64,000 nucleotides of DNA, from NCBI RefSeq assembly GCF_028372415.1, contig NC_092874.1:57759865-57823864 (forward strand), given 5' to 3'. The DNA is from Notamacropus eugenii. Lineage: Eukaryota > Chordata > Mammalia > Diprotodontia > Macropodidae. Of the stretch, positions 1 to 11,180 are shown piece after piece. The translations under genes and the position numbers were made by a program. Positions within the stretch are counted from its first letter, which is position 1. Each line of letters opens with the position of its first letter. Under the pieces are notes generated by a model. It had not been told where the DNA came from. It saw only the letters and a list, made by a program, of their open reading frames with translations, and made no database searches.

Positions 1-3000
1 TTGGCTTAGTATCTGAGCCAAAGAGTAAAAGGAGACCTTACTTGAGATAGGAAGGCAATAACAGCAGGCATGAGAAGGATAAGAAGCCAGATACCAATGC
101 ATAGATTCCTTGGGAAACGTGTAGGAAAGCAGGTAACAAGAAAGCCACAAGAAGCTATAAGAGATGTAGTTCTTGCCTTGAATACCTAAGGTGCTTAATA
201 AATTCCTGCCAAATTAAATTGAATTGAACTGAGAAAAAAAACCAGAGTGAAGGAAAAATAGAGCAGAAATAAAGAAAGTAAATGAGCCCAGGAGAGCAAC
301 AACAGCTGAGGATATAGTTTGGTTTGGTCAGCACGCTTCCTGTGGAGGCATCTTTTATGCTGGGGAGGGGGTCTCCCACAGTTCCTTTTACCTCAGGCTT
401 CACAGAATAAAACATGTAGTTAAATTTAATATGAAGAAATTTATTATGGATAAATATTGAGGCTTATGCTTGGGTTCAAAAAATCAATAAGTAAAGGATA
501 AGGAAGGTATGGCTAGGTTATAAATTCATCTGAAAAACAATAATGGGTATGGGTCAAGAGTGTGTTCAGTGGTCAAGAAAGTGATACTTGGGTCGAAGCG
601 AGAGCCATAGGGTCCAGGACAAGGAAATCCCACCATACTTTGCCCTGATCAGACCCCATGAGAGCTATTTTGCTTAAGTTCCAGATGTAACATTTCAGGA
701 ACTGTAAAACTGATCTGGAGAGTGTTACAAGGAGGGAAATTAGGAGAATGAATAGCCTTGAGCTGATGCTACAAAAAAAGGATGTGAAGAAAGGTGATAT
801 CTAGTATAGAGAAGAAAAAAACCAGTCAAGACAAGACAGCCTCTTCAAATATTTGAAAGACTGTTATGTGCAAGAGGAATCCGACTATTTCTGCCTGGCT
901 CTGGAGGACCAGACCAGCAGTAGTGGGTAAAAAAAAAAAAAAAAAAAAAAGGCAATTTGATCCTGATGTCAGGAAAGCATCCTAACAATTGGAAATGAGC
1001 TATCTCAGGAAGGAGCAGGTTCTCCCTTACTTGAAGTCTTTAAGGAAAATGTGTTTAATCAGTTGTCATGTATGCTGGAGGAGGGATTCTTGTACAAAGT
1101 ACAAGGGAGACGAGTTGGTGTTTGAGGTCACTTCAACCCCGACGTTCAGGGTCATTCTGTGATGCCAAACAAGTAGCAGTTACCTAACTAAGGGAGCACA
1201 GATACAGGTGAGTGGACAGCTGAAAGCTGCCCTGCAGATAGCAGAGATACAATAGATGTGTGTTGCTCATCTGCCACCATAACTATTTGAAAACAGTTTG
1301 GATAAGTCTCTATAAACTAGAGAATAGAAAGGTCCAACACCAGGAGGAGGAGCAGGAACAATAATAATTGTGACGGTAATAAAAGCTAACACTTATAAAG
1401 TGCTTTAAGATTTACAAAGGTTTACTCCATCTATCTATCTATCTATCTGTCTATCTATCTATCTACCTGTCTGTCTGTCTATCTATCGATAGCTATTTGT
1501 TACCTCATTTAATCCTGATGAGAACTCTATAAGATAGGTGCTATTATTATCTTCAATTTACAAATGGAGAGACTGAGGCACAGAGGGTAAGTGGTTTTTC
1601 ACTCAGCTATTAAGTTTCTGAGAGAGGATTTGAACTTAGGTCTTCCTGTCTCCAAGTCCCACACTCTATCCATTTAAACGCATATCCACAGTGCCACATA
1701 GTGATATGACAAGCTAAGCATGCTGAAAAAGTAGAGTTGAACACAGAATCTTCTAGACTTAGAGAGAGAAAGTCTTATAAAGAATTTGGTGCTCTGGAGA
1801 ACTCCACTCCTCAGTGGCTAATGCTCCACTCAGATTATCTTTTCAGTGTCTCCCTCATTGTCAATGAACCTTTGTGTTCTAAAGAATAGTATCTTTCCAT
1901 AGGATTTTATTCATCTCCCTCTTTCTCAGGAAATCAGAATATTAGACAAAGCTTGTGGGATTGTTGGGATGAGTCCCTGATAAATACCAGCCTCTATCAG
2001 TCAGATTAGAATCCTGTCCAAGGGGGCCGTTCAGTACAAGGAGGAAAGGGGCTGTGCTCTCTCATCCTTCAGGATGGTGACCTGTCTGGAATAGCATGAC
2101 TTTGTGAGGAAAATAGTTATGACAAGGCTGAAGCTGGAGAAGAAACAAGGCTCTCTAAATCCTTAGTCTTTTTCTCAAAGGGCTGGACTAAATCTGTGAA
2201 ACTCGGAAGGGAAGAACCAGAGGCAATAGGAGGAAATTCCAGGTAACCAGATTGGAACTTGACAAGACAAGTCACTCAACTGTCCTGGGCCTCTGTTTCC
2301 TCATCTGTAAAATCAGGGGATTGGATTTAATGGTTTCTAAATTTCTTCTAATTGTAAATTTGGGATTCTAGCATCCTAGGGAGAAGAACTTTCATGAAAT
2401 CAGAACTACACAATCACAAAATGATTGTACTTGAACTTGAGCTTCCTCTCACTGGAATTATTCAATCCAAAATGAAGAGCCTGCCTGGTAGCGAGGTCAC
2501 AGAGGGGATTCCTTCCTCTAAATCTCTTCCACCTCAGTGATTCTACCATCCTCCAACTGCTATTCAGTTGTTTGTGTAGATTGGTGCTGTGTTTTAATCA
2601 AATATTAAGCTCTCCCCCTGAGATAGCTCTATTACACTGGCATGCTCCCATTAGTGCATCCCACTACTTCCAAGTTTGCTGGTTCCTTGGAGATAGAAGA
2701 CACAGGTGGGGAATGCTTCTTATTATTTTCTTTGCTAGGCCTCCCCCAAGAAAACCTGATTTTTTTTTTAATGCCCAAAATTACCTGTAATTTCCTGGTG
2801 TGTTTAAGCATGTGCCTCCATTCTGGCAGCTCATTGGTGTCCCAGCATAAATCTGACATTCATTGACATCCACTGAGCAGAGAGGGCCCTGAGTTCATAG
2901 AAAGATTAAATTTGATCTCCAGCAGGGATTAAGGGAAGGCTTTAGTGTGCCAAAATCAATCTTGCGTCACAGTACTTTCAAAGACCTGCCCTCACCGACA

Positions 3001-6000
3001 CAGGCTCAAAGCAATGGCCCTCGCACTGTGGACAGGGATCATGTGTCAGTCCTTCCCATGAGCCCTCATCCTGCTATGGTAATAGACACCCCAGGATTTA
3101 GGAACTAGGAAGGTGAGCAGACAAAGACTGAGAAAAGAAGCAGCAGCTGTTGTATACACTAAGAACTTTCTCAGAAACCAAGGCAAGGTGTGGGACAGAA
3201 TGGGGAAGACAAAGGAGGTTTTCTTCTAATCTTTTCCAGGTTCAATAACTTTACATTAATGCAGATGGAAATACCATGACCTCTAAAGCATCTTTTATTT
3301 ACATGGACACAATTGCCCTTGATATTTCTTGGTAATTCAGTGAGTTATCTAATCATATTTTTCTTTGTTTTCATTCTGGATGAAAACTAGAATCAGCTCC
3401 AGTGACAGAGCAGCACAGTTCTAGGAACACCCAGCTGAGGACTAAACATGTCCTAATCATTCTGGGGACATATTGCTTCTGGCTCTCTATGTACTGTTTG
3501 GGTAAGAAGAAACACAGTGACTCACCTTCCAGTTTGGGGGACAGAGACAGAAGAAGGACTCGAGAAGGTTGAGGCAGGTCCCACCATTCTGACAGGGGTT
3601 GCTGCTACATCCTTGGCTTTCAACTGCCTGAATGAAGCATAGGGATGACAGGAAGACTGAGACATGGCCACCAGCAGGATGCCCAGACAGGCACTGACTC
3701 TTTTTCCTAGAAAATTTTTTTTCTAGGATTTTAGTACATTCACCCCAATTCTTCCTCAATTAGTTCTCTCTTCATCCCACTGAATTATATTAACAATTTC
3801 ACAGTGCTCTGACATTCAAATGCAATCCACAGCTGGGAGCAGATTCTCATCCTAGTCTCTAAAAAAGCACAGCTCATCTAAGGAAATAAATATTTAGACA
3901 TCAAGAATAAATGGGAATTTTCATCTAAGCGGCCTCAATTAGGGCATTCATTGATCACAGAAGTTATTGTTGGACCAAGGGAACAAATGAAAATTCCTCA
4001 TAAGCATTTCCATATTATTCCTATCCTTCATACTGCAGGGCATATGAAATCTGATCAGCCACTGCTGCTACCCTCCTTCGGTTAAGCTTCCTGGACTCTT
4101 TTCATTCCAAACTTCTTGGAATAAAATGTATCTGATTTACATACATTCTCCACTTCACTGGTCAAGTGATTTCATTTTGTTAAAAACAGGGCTCACCTTT
4201 GCCCAGCTAATCTGTAGGAGTCTTTCTGAGTGCTAAATATCAGTTCTTAAGCCTAAGACCTATAGCAGCTTTGGATTCATAAGAAACTTCTAAAGATATG
4301 GCAAGTGATTCACCCAGGGAAATATTCTACTGTTTAATCAAATTGCCTAACCGTACTTCCATTAAAGGAGTAGGGAGAAGCAGACCCAAGAGAAAGAAGG
4401 AGAAGGGGAGAATTATTCTTTGGCTGTTCTCTTAAATTTCCTTGAAAGGTTATTTGTTCTACCAGCAAAGCTTCATCTAGATATAAGCAGAAATCTATTG
4501 GGTTGAACACTTTGGTTTTAATTCCAAACTGCAAAAAATGGGGCATGTGCTCAACTTTTCTCCAGAAACTTGAAAGCGGAGATGAAATACTGTGTTAGCA
4601 TACATACATATATACATATGTATATATACACATATACACGTATGTATATGTGTACGAACGGATGTATAGTTTAGTGAACTACACTAAAAATTTTGGTGTC
4701 ATTTTAAGTTTTGGTAGCTTAAAACTGAACTAAGACTTTGTTTTACACCCTGCATACGACTCTTGAGGTTTCCAGAGATTCATAAATATTACCTCATTTG
4801 AATCTCACAAAAACCCCTATGAGGCAGCTACTACAGGCATCACTGTCTCCATTTTACAAATGAGCAAACTGCAGCTTACAGAAGTTAAATATCTTGCCTG
4901 TGGTCATGCAGTCAGTAAGTGTCAAAGTCAAGATTCGACCCCATCTTACTAATTCTATCCCCCCTTCTATCCATGCAACATAGTCTCTTCTAATAAGATT
5001 ATGGATAGAATAAACACAGAATTGTTCACCAAATACCAGCATTTCAGAAGCAGACAGTAGCCCTTTTAGTTTGAAAGAGACAGATTTCATGCAATTAGAA
5101 GTTCTACTTTACACAGTAAGCAGTATATTTCTAGGATGCATTGTTGCTTCTTCACCTCTAACCTCCATATACCCCATAAGTGGTACCAGTTGAAAACTTA
5201 GATAGACTCATGGATAAGAGACCTATAAGAGGTTATTAAGAATGTTTTGGATAAGGATGTTTTGGAATACATTCTTATCCTCTGAGGTCTATGTCAAGTA
5301 GGATAATTATGGCCTCCAAAATACAGGTTGGATGAGCCATGAAGCTCATCCACTGTGGAAAATCTTATGTTCCTGAGTCCCCTGAGCCATAACGTCATTC
5401 ATAATCAAGCCCTAATGTGACATAGTGAGTCTGTCCCCTGACACCAGTTTTAGCAAGGATGCTATTGTGTTTTCAGAGCAAAACAAAAACTTTTGTGTTT
5501 AATACACGATACTTACTTGCTGTAATCTTACAACTTTCTTCTCAAGATCCACAAGCTGTCCAGAAAAACAGGAAAATAAAAGTATTTTAGACATAAATTA
5601 CCTGTTCACAGTTCATAGACCTCTATCAAACACATATTTTGTTAAAATCATGAACTCAATTTAATTGCAGTTATTAATGTCTACTTAACAAGCAATTATG
5701 CTAGACACATAACAGAAGACATAAATTTCAGTAAGATATAGTCCTTTTCCCATGAAAGAACTTTATTCCCTACTAAGGGATAACATAAACACAGCAAGGA
5801 AACATAAGTGCCTTAGAATTACAAAACAAAGTAGTCTAGGTAGAAGGGTTGTTATCTATGGGAGGCGGTACATGGAATACGTTTGGGGGGAAGGAGTTGA
5901 GTTGTATTTTAAAGGACAGATAGGCATTCAACAGATGAAATGGGGAAAACATTGTAGACATAAATAATGCAGTAACCAAATTTATAGAAGCAATCTGTCC

Positions 6001-9000
6001 AAAGTATGTCTGGACTGGGAATAGTAAAGCTTCGTTGAGATATGGTAGTGAAGTGTCAATGTACTAGATAAGGCTGGAAAGATGAGCTGAAACCACTAAG
6101 AATTGGTGGGATGAGACCTAGAGTTGTACTGTGGCTCTAGAGAGGTATACCTTATTCAAAAGAAACAGGATTTATAAAAGGGAGAGGGGCAGCCCCGTAT
6201 ATTAAAAAGGTGTACTCATATTGGGAAATCCAAGACCTGGAAGGAGAGAGCATGAGGCAGAAAGAGTATGTGGCCAATGGTTAAAGGAGGAATTAGTGAT
6301 TTTATTAAACAAGAATATTACAGACCTCCTGGACAGAAAGAGAAATAGAAGACGAGTCTGGCAAACATAACAAGCATAGCACAGAGACATGATAAAGTGA
6401 TAGTGGGGGAGGGGGGACTTTAACTATATAGACATCTTCAGGAGCTCTCTCTCCATCAAAAGCAGAATAAAAAACAATGCTTTGACTTGACTTGATGATA
6501 GTATCATTCTTCAAAAACATGGAAGAAATATTAAAGGGAAATTCTACTCAGAAAGAACTAGTTGATGGGGTCCTTGAAGGAAAATAAATACTCTCTCCCA
6601 GAGTTTGTGATAGAGAAGGAGACGTAATCTAGACTTCATCTGAAATCTACCCTAGATTTAAGGAAAAGTAGATTTCAAATTATATAGAGGGAAGATTAGT
6701 AAGAATTTGCTGTGTAAAGCATAAAGACACAAAAGAAAACAATTCCAATAAGGAGGGAAAATGGGATTTATCCAAACAGACTGATGTGGATGCACAGAAA
6801 AATGATCAACCAACTTAGATCTTAAAAACAAATATGTGAAAGATAGAATTCAAGCCAGGTAACAGATGACAGATACAAAAGTATGGTCTTAAAATTCTGT
6901 CGAGAATTCTGAATACGACACTAAGCTAGGGCTGGCTGATGAGAAAGATAAACAAAAAGAGGGTTTTAAAAGCTATATTGGGGGGGGGATGGAGGATCAA
7001 AGAAGGGACAGAACCTTTGCTTGGGATGGATGAAATAATGACAATTGGCAATAAGAAAGAGCAGAACTGTTCAATTCATATTTTGTGGTTGGTTTGGTTT
7101 TTGTTTTGTTTTTTTGTCTTAAAAGGAGAATTACCTTTGTCCTGGAAATGACAGCATAAAAATGACTGACTTGATAACCAAGATAAGTAGGAGAAAGTAA
7201 AAGGAGGCCCTAGCTGCCCCTGGTGAAGTCAAGTAAGCTGATTCAAAGGAACGATAACTGGAGGACCTTACATACCTCAAGCAAGTGTATTTTATTTGCC
7301 GAGCAATGATCAGTGATGTTTGAAAAATCATGGAAAAGGGAAGACACATTACAAAACTGAATAAGGACCAATGTCTCAATTTTAAAAAAAAGGTAAGAAG
7401 ACAAAGCTGAAAACTGTAGGTTAGAGAATTTTATTTCATTTCTTGGGAAAATTCCAGGAAGGAACATTAAAGAGATGGTTAGCAAACATCTAGAAAGCGA
7501 AGCCACTGCACAGAGCACGTGTGCCTTCATCAAGGTCATGCCAGACTAACTTCATTTCCTTTTCTGATAGGACTTCTAAGCTGGCAGCTAAGGGGACTAC
7601 TATGTAACACGCTACTTAGATTGCAGCCAAGCTTTTGACAAAGTATTTCATGCTACTTTTGCAGAGAAAATGGAGAGTGATGGATTAGATGAGAAGACAG
7701 TTAGATGGATTCAGAAGTGGAGGGACAGCTAGACTCACAGAGTGCTTGTGAATGAGTCACTGTCAGTGTGGCAGCAGATCTCCAGAGGAGGACCCCAGGG
7801 AGCTGTGATGGGCCTCATACCTTTTGCCATTTTTCTAAGTAACTCGGATAAAGGCATAGATGGAAGGTTCATCAAATGTGGAGATGACACAAAATTGTTC
7901 TTTGTATCTCCAACACATAGCACAGTGCCTGGCACACAGTAAGTACCTAACAAATGCTTATTAATTAATTGACAATAGTTAACAAACTGATTTGATAGTA
8001 TCAAGATTCAAGGATTCTAACAGGTTAGGGTATTGGGCTACATAGCCTAGTAAGATGAAATTTAATAGGGTTAAGTATAAAGCCTTACATTTCAGTACAA
8101 AAAAAAAATCACCTTTAGGAGTATAAAGGGGGAGGCATGAATAGATGACAGATGTTCAGAAGAAGATCTGGGGATTTTAGTGAACCCCAAACTCAATAGG
8201 AGTCAGGAGTCACTCAATGTGATATGGCAGCCCAAAAAGCCAACACAATTTGGAGCAGCATTTAAAGGGGCAAAGCTTCCAAAAACAAGAAGGTGATCAT
8301 CCCATCATACTCTACCCTCATCATACTTTATCTGGAAGGGGCCACTTGCAGTCATCTTGTTCTATATCTAGCCACCAGACCCAGATGGCTCCAGAGGAGA
8401 AAGTGAGGCTGGTGACTCTGCACAGCCCTGCTTCAGTTAAATACGATTCACTTGCAAGTCATGGCATCATATTCCTCATGTCATGGTCCTTTTCGAGAAT
8501 GAAGGACAAACAACAACTTTATCTGGAATGTTTTGTCTAGTTTTGAGCACTACAGTTTAATAAGAACGGCTATCCCCAGATTATATGGGTCTGAAATGTT
8601 ATACCAATGAGTTTGAACTTTAAGTTTTAGCAGGTATTAAGAAGTGACTAAAGGGTTTGTTAGCAGAGGAATGATGTGACCAGATCCGTGTGTAAACTAA
8701 TATTATTCTAATAGTGGTAGATTAGAATTGGGAAAGAGTGGAGGTAGGAAGGCTTGCTAGGAAGCTATGGAAATATTCCAGGCAGGCAAGAAAGAAACTG
8801 GAACTGGGGTAGGGCAATGATAAGAGAGAAAGAATTGGATACGAGTAATCTTTTAGATGTAGGACTGGCAGTAATTAGTGGGAGATTAGTAGTAGTAATC
8901 TATGAGAGATTAAGGGAAGCGTAAAGATCAATAATATCAAGTGTTAGAATATAGAGGACGGGCTGAACGAACCAAATGACTTTCTTTACTTTCAAACTCT

Positions 9001-10955
9001 CTGTATGACTATCTTTAACTAGAGGATATTTTCATCTCATTCTTCCTTTTACTCTTCTACTATCTATATATTCCCACTTTTCTACCTTACACATCCTAGA
9101 AGTGAAGCAAGATCCTGTGAAAAGTGGAATACTGACTAGCTGGCTCTTCTTCTTCACCTTGGACTTCCCTAATCACCAGTCTCCATAGATGTTCGGGAAT
9201 CTCCACGTCTCTAAGATTAATAACCCATCGGATAATCCGTCAGATAATTGTTGGCAAGATTAGAACCAGACCATTACATGCAGCAGGCCCCAATCAGAGA
9301 TTCCATGTTATTTTCACACCTACTTCACTTTGTAGATGGAGCCCTCAGTCAACGGTGCCCAGATTTTTATGCCTTTGGCTCAGTAAGGCTCACAATTAAA
9401 TGAAGACCAAAACTAATCATCCCCACTTTAAGGGAATTACTCACAGCCTTGATTTAAGGGGAAGTGCCACTTACTGAAAGGAAGGAGATGTCGGACTCAC
9501 CTGGTTACTGATGTAAGTGATTTGATACGAAACATTGTGAAGAAGACCAATGCCACCTCTTTTTAATTCTGCAATATTGTTCTTGTTTGTTTGGATCTAT
9601 TATGAAAGAAAAAATATGCATGCTGAAATCTCTGGGAAAAATCATTCATGTGCAACAAGGACTTTATTACATACTAACAAAAATAGGAATAGTCCATTAC
9701 TTTAAGTACTAAGGTCTTGTATTTTATTATTTATGTCATGCAGAATAATATCATGCATCATGAAAAATAAGTGAAAATAGCCATGATGTAGTTTTACATG
9801 ATTTCATTAGTGTGTTATTTTCAATAACACACTAAATGACTTTACCACAAAATATTCCTATAATATCAATACCAGCATAGGTCAATAAGTGACTGGAATG
9901 CTTACAACAGTTGGTGAGGAGACTGTGACAGGGAACAAAATAAATTAAATTATATCTGCCACATTCTACTCGTGTATCACTTCCTTCCCCCACCCCCAAT
10001 CTCTGCTACTACTGGATGTTTCCATTCCGGCTGAATTTTTGCCCACTCTAGGGCTCTATCATATGTTTGTGAACTATGGGCTATACCTGACTTCCCTGGC
10101 CTATATAATATTGCTCAGCCTTCTGGAACTGCAACTCTAGTTACCAGCTCCTTCCTACCCCATTTTTGAAGTATACTCTCATCCCTTCCTCCCATTCACC
10201 ATGGCCATAGCAAAAGTTCAAGGAAAAAATTACCTGACTTAAGCATTCTCCAAGATCTTCTTCATTGATTTTAATTTTCCCCTGGGTTCCAGTCCTAAAC
10301 TCAATACTTTGGGCAGATCCAGTAACAAACACTAAGTTGCCCCTCTCTGAGGACATACGAGGCCTGTTACCAAACCAGGGAAAATATCATTAGGTTGTAG
10401 ATTTGTCATAAACTACCTCCAGCAGCAAAGCATCCCACTGAAGTCCTAAGAAACTGTACTAATCCTCATTCCAGTTACCTGCCTATACAACAAATCACAT
10501 GAAATTATTTTCCCCAGATTCCTCACCAATTACCCACTTCTTTGCAACTATTCTCCAGCAAAATCCTCCAGAGAGTAGCTGAATTTCAAGAGGGATTAGT
10601 TCATTTGCAACTTAACTGATGGAATATTGACAGATTAGGAGATATGTTCACATTTCAATTGAGGATATTATAAAAGTTAGTGCTCTCACACATTTTACAC
10701 AGGGTATTTCTTTTGCTTCTCTGTTATCCTTAAGCTGAATGTTGCATTCTGCCTTGGTTTGTCCAGATAGGTATGAAATTTGACAAGGGGTGATCCTAAC
10801 TTACTCGCAAAAAAGGGTAATTCAAGTACTTACAGTTGCTGGTAGTCAGCATTTCTTCTTTGCCGAAGCAGTTCATGTTGCCCAGAGTCACCACCTAATC
10901 CTATATGTATCAATAAAAAAACCAAAAGGGAAAAATGGGGAACTGGCCAAGACAT
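1..10955 (-). CDS. CUBN: Cubilin gene, 5' part (six coding exons, partial)
   Basis: Cubilin is a large peripheral membrane receptor of kidney proximal tubule and ileum. It binds intrinsic factor-vitamin B12, albumin and other ligands together with amnionless and megalin. The visible exons join in phase as 10955-10834, 10363-10234, 9596-9501, 5555-5517, 3627-3526 and 2888-2785, giving 593 coding bases (197 codons plus two bases). In order they encode a signal peptide, a furin site, the GNLVF...GSAQ...IEFRTG segment, a leucine-rich helical stretch, one complete EGF domain, and the start of a calcium-binding EGF domain (DVNEC). This order and the local residues match mammalian cubilin from memory of the family. 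The remaining EGF and the 27 CUB domains must lie left of position 1; no further exon was recognised in 1-2784. The gene is followed head-to-tail by TRDMT1 on the same strand, as in human. Confidence 0.95.
540..1170 (+). mobile_element. CR1/L3-clade LINE 3' end
   Basis: The text 'gaaatcccaccatactttgc', 'cttcaaatatttgaaagact' and 'gaaagcatcctaacaattgg' matches the well-known CR1/L3 C-terminal coding and 3' region. A 22-A run (929-950) interrupts it. Position 8516-8620 carries an overlapping part of the same region. Confidence 0.65.
929..950 (+). repeat. Poly(A) run of 22
   Basis: Uninterrupted A-run inside the CR1/L3 3' region; likely expanded by slippage. Confidence 0.95.
1361..1690 (-). mobile_element. 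MIR SINE with internal tetranucleotide expansion
   Basis: Reverse MIR: AAAGCTAACACTTATAAAGT..., TCATTTAATCCTGATGAGAA, TTTACAAATGGAGAGACTGA, CACTCAGCTATTAAG, ATTTGAACTTAGG. It is split by a (TATC)n array at about 1427-1487. Confidence 0.85.
1427..1487 (+). repeat. (TATC/TGTC)n microsatellite
   Basis: About 15 tetranucleotide units (ctatctatct with ctgt/cctg variants) inside a MIR element. Confidence 0.95.
2262..2372 (+). mobile_element. MIR SINE fragment
   Basis: AAGTCACTCAACTGTCCTGG... TTTCCTCATCTGTAAAATC is the MIR core in plus orientation. Confidence 0.75.
2785..2888 (-). CDS. CUBN: CUBN coding exon 6: end of EGF1, start of calcium-binding EGF2
   Basis: The exon is 104 bp, entering in phase 0 and leaving in phase 2. 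It reads [27 protein letters not shown], then LNTPGNY plus AG. DVNEC is the calcium-binding EGF signature, and human has GPLCSADVNECEIYSGTPLSC. The acceptor is actcag just before GGCCCT; a second AG inside the exon (after CTCTGCTC) would break the frame. The next exon (SCHCPP in human) was not found in 1-2784. Confidence 0.95.
3526..3627 (-). CDS. CUBN: CUBN coding exon 5: first EGF domain
   Basis: The exon is 102 bp (34 codons, phase 0/0). After AVESQG it encodes [14 protein letters not shown] and [10 protein letters not shown], which supply the first five cysteines of an EGF domain. The sixth cysteine comes from exon 6 (GPLC). The donor gtgagt is a perfect consensus. Reading through the donor happens to give VSHC, which mimics the EGF ending, but the GPLCS at the start of exon 6 shows the splice is real. 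Confidence 0.96.
4600..4660 (+). repeat. (TACATA/TATG)n simple repeat
   Basis: Alternating TA/CA/TG tract (catacatacatatatacatatg...) in the CUBN intron. Confidence 0.85.
4765..4985 (-). mobile_element. MIR SINE fragment
   Basis: Reverse MIR: TACCTCATTTGAATCTCACA, CCATTTTACAAATGAGCAAA, GCAGTCAGTAAGTG. Confidence 0.8.
5517..5555 (-). CDS. CUBN: CUBN coding exon 4: 39-bp mini-exon of the helical segment
   Basis: The exon is only 13 codons long ([13 protein letters not shown]), flanked by an AG acceptor and a perfect gtaagt donor, with phase 0 on both sides. Human reads LVDLERKFQGLQQ. It continues the coiled coil that ends just before EGF domain 1. Being phase-neutral, it could be skipped without a frameshift. 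Confidence 0.93.
5670..6100. other. Intronic block, faint L2-like start then unassigned
   Basis: 5670-5780 faintly resembles an L2 3' end (tctacttaacaagcaattat..). 5780-6100 shows nothing I recognise. Confidence 0.3.
6110..8640 (+). mobile_element. CR1/L3-clade LINE relic
   Basis: About 2.5 kb in plus orientation, broken by many stops. Near 6320 a YRPPGQ-type stretch and near 6405 a GDFN-type 'gactttaactat' mark the endonuclease end. Near 7630-7900 the reverse transcriptase is readable: an FDK-like stretch, then [20 protein letters not shown] and KCGDDTKLF (the CR1 GVPQGSVLGP and FADDTKL motifs). 8040-8240 and 8516-8620 continue into the typical CR1/L3 C-terminal and 3' sequences. It is an ancient copy interrupted by a short L2/MIR-like tail (about 7905-7975) and a SINE (8338-8515). 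Confidence 0.75.
8338..8515 (+). mobile_element. SINE 3'-body copy inserted in the CR1/L3 relic
   Basis: Perfect duplication ACTTTATCTGGAA (8325-8337 and 8516-8528) flanks a 178-bp SINE fragment (CCAGATGGCTCCAGAGGAGA... GAAGGACAAACAACA). It lacks the tRNA-related head seen in the complete copy at 59954-60286, so it is 5'-truncated. Confidence 0.85.
8640..8960 (+). repeat. Old interspersed repeat, family not named (copy 1)
   Basis: The pattern 'gagga atgatgtgacc aga', 'attccaggcaggcaag', 'ctggaactggggtagggcaa' recurs at 17220-17710 and 58280-58560. All copies share 'cagtccagatgag/ccaggcaagag' followed by 'ctg..actagg'. I know the motif from mammalian DNA but cannot assign the family. Confidence 0.5.
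8961..9480. other. CUBN intron sequence, nothing recognised
   Basis: Unique-looking sequence upstream of the exon at 9501-9596; no repeat or coding signal seen. Confidence 0.5.
9501..9596 (-). CDS. CUBN: CUBN coding exon 3: helical segment
   Basis: The exon is 96 bp (32 codons, phase 0 at both ends), reading [17 protein letters not shown], then [15 protein letters not shown]. Human has IQKNKEDIIELKGSAIGLPQ and so on in the same position. The donor is a perfect gtgagt and the acceptor is AG at 9597-9598. The heptad-like spacing of I/L residues fits the coiled-coil part of the N-terminus. NVS is a possible N-glycosylation site. Confidence 0.93.
9600..10230. other. CUBN: CUBN intron between coding exons 2 and 3
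   Basis: AT-rich, with 'gtgttattttcaataacac' at about 9812-9830, an inverted repeat (GTGTTATT...AATAACAC) that could form a short hairpin. Otherwise nothing recognised. Confidence 0.5.
10234..10363 (-). CDS. CUBN: CUBN coding exon 2: N-terminal GNLVF/GSAQ segment
   Basis: The exon is 130 bp: one base completing the Leu codon from exon 1, then 43 codons. Key peptide runs are [24 protein letters not shown] and [13 protein letters not shown], nearly identical to human cubilin (ATERGNLVFLTGSAQ, IEFRTG, LNDEDLSECLHQ). The acceptor is AG at 10364-10365 and the donor gtaatt follows 10234. This segment precedes the helical region that trimerises cubilin and binds amnionless. Confidence 0.95.
10834..10955 (-). 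CDS. CUBN: CUBN coding exon 1: signal peptide and furin site
   Basis: The ATG at 10955 opens 40 codons plus two bases, ending at a consensus gtaagt donor. Residues 8-20 are hydrophobic ([13 protein letters not shown]), a typical signal peptide core, followed by [14 protein letters not shown] at residues 31-34 fits the furin-type site that releases the cubilin propeptide (human has RQKR in the same place). The exon ends NADYQQ, then CT, which with the next exon gives Leu-Pro-Arg-Met, aligning with human QQPRM. Start choice: this is the only ATG that places a signal peptide directly before the furin site. The exon is short and overlapped by unrelated open frames, so ORF-based annotation misses it. 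Confidence 0.88.
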
Positions 10956-11180
10956 GCTCCTCGCCAGCCCTCCTGAGAGGGTCTGCTAAGTCAGACTGAG
11001 CCTGTTCTCCAGCAGGATGAATGTGACTGAGTTTAGAGGGCAGCAAGCTTGACAAATGTACTTTGCCCTGTGGAGCCACAACCTTTTCACGGTTCTTCTT
11101 CTCCCTGAGATCTACACTACTCTAGCTTTCCCGAGAGAGGTAAATGATCTTAGATCTAAACGGGTACTCTTCAACTTTCA

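Noticed and set aside
2989..3025. Mini-exon-like [10 protein letters not shown] between CUBN coding exons 5 and 6
   Set aside because: Exons 5 and 6 join directly in phase 0 and complete the EGF domain; inserting this would break it.
3487..3525. Read-through end of CUBN exon 5 (VSHC mimics the last EGF cysteine)
   Set aside because: A perfect gtgagt donor lies there, and exon 6 starts with GPLC, the conserved ending.
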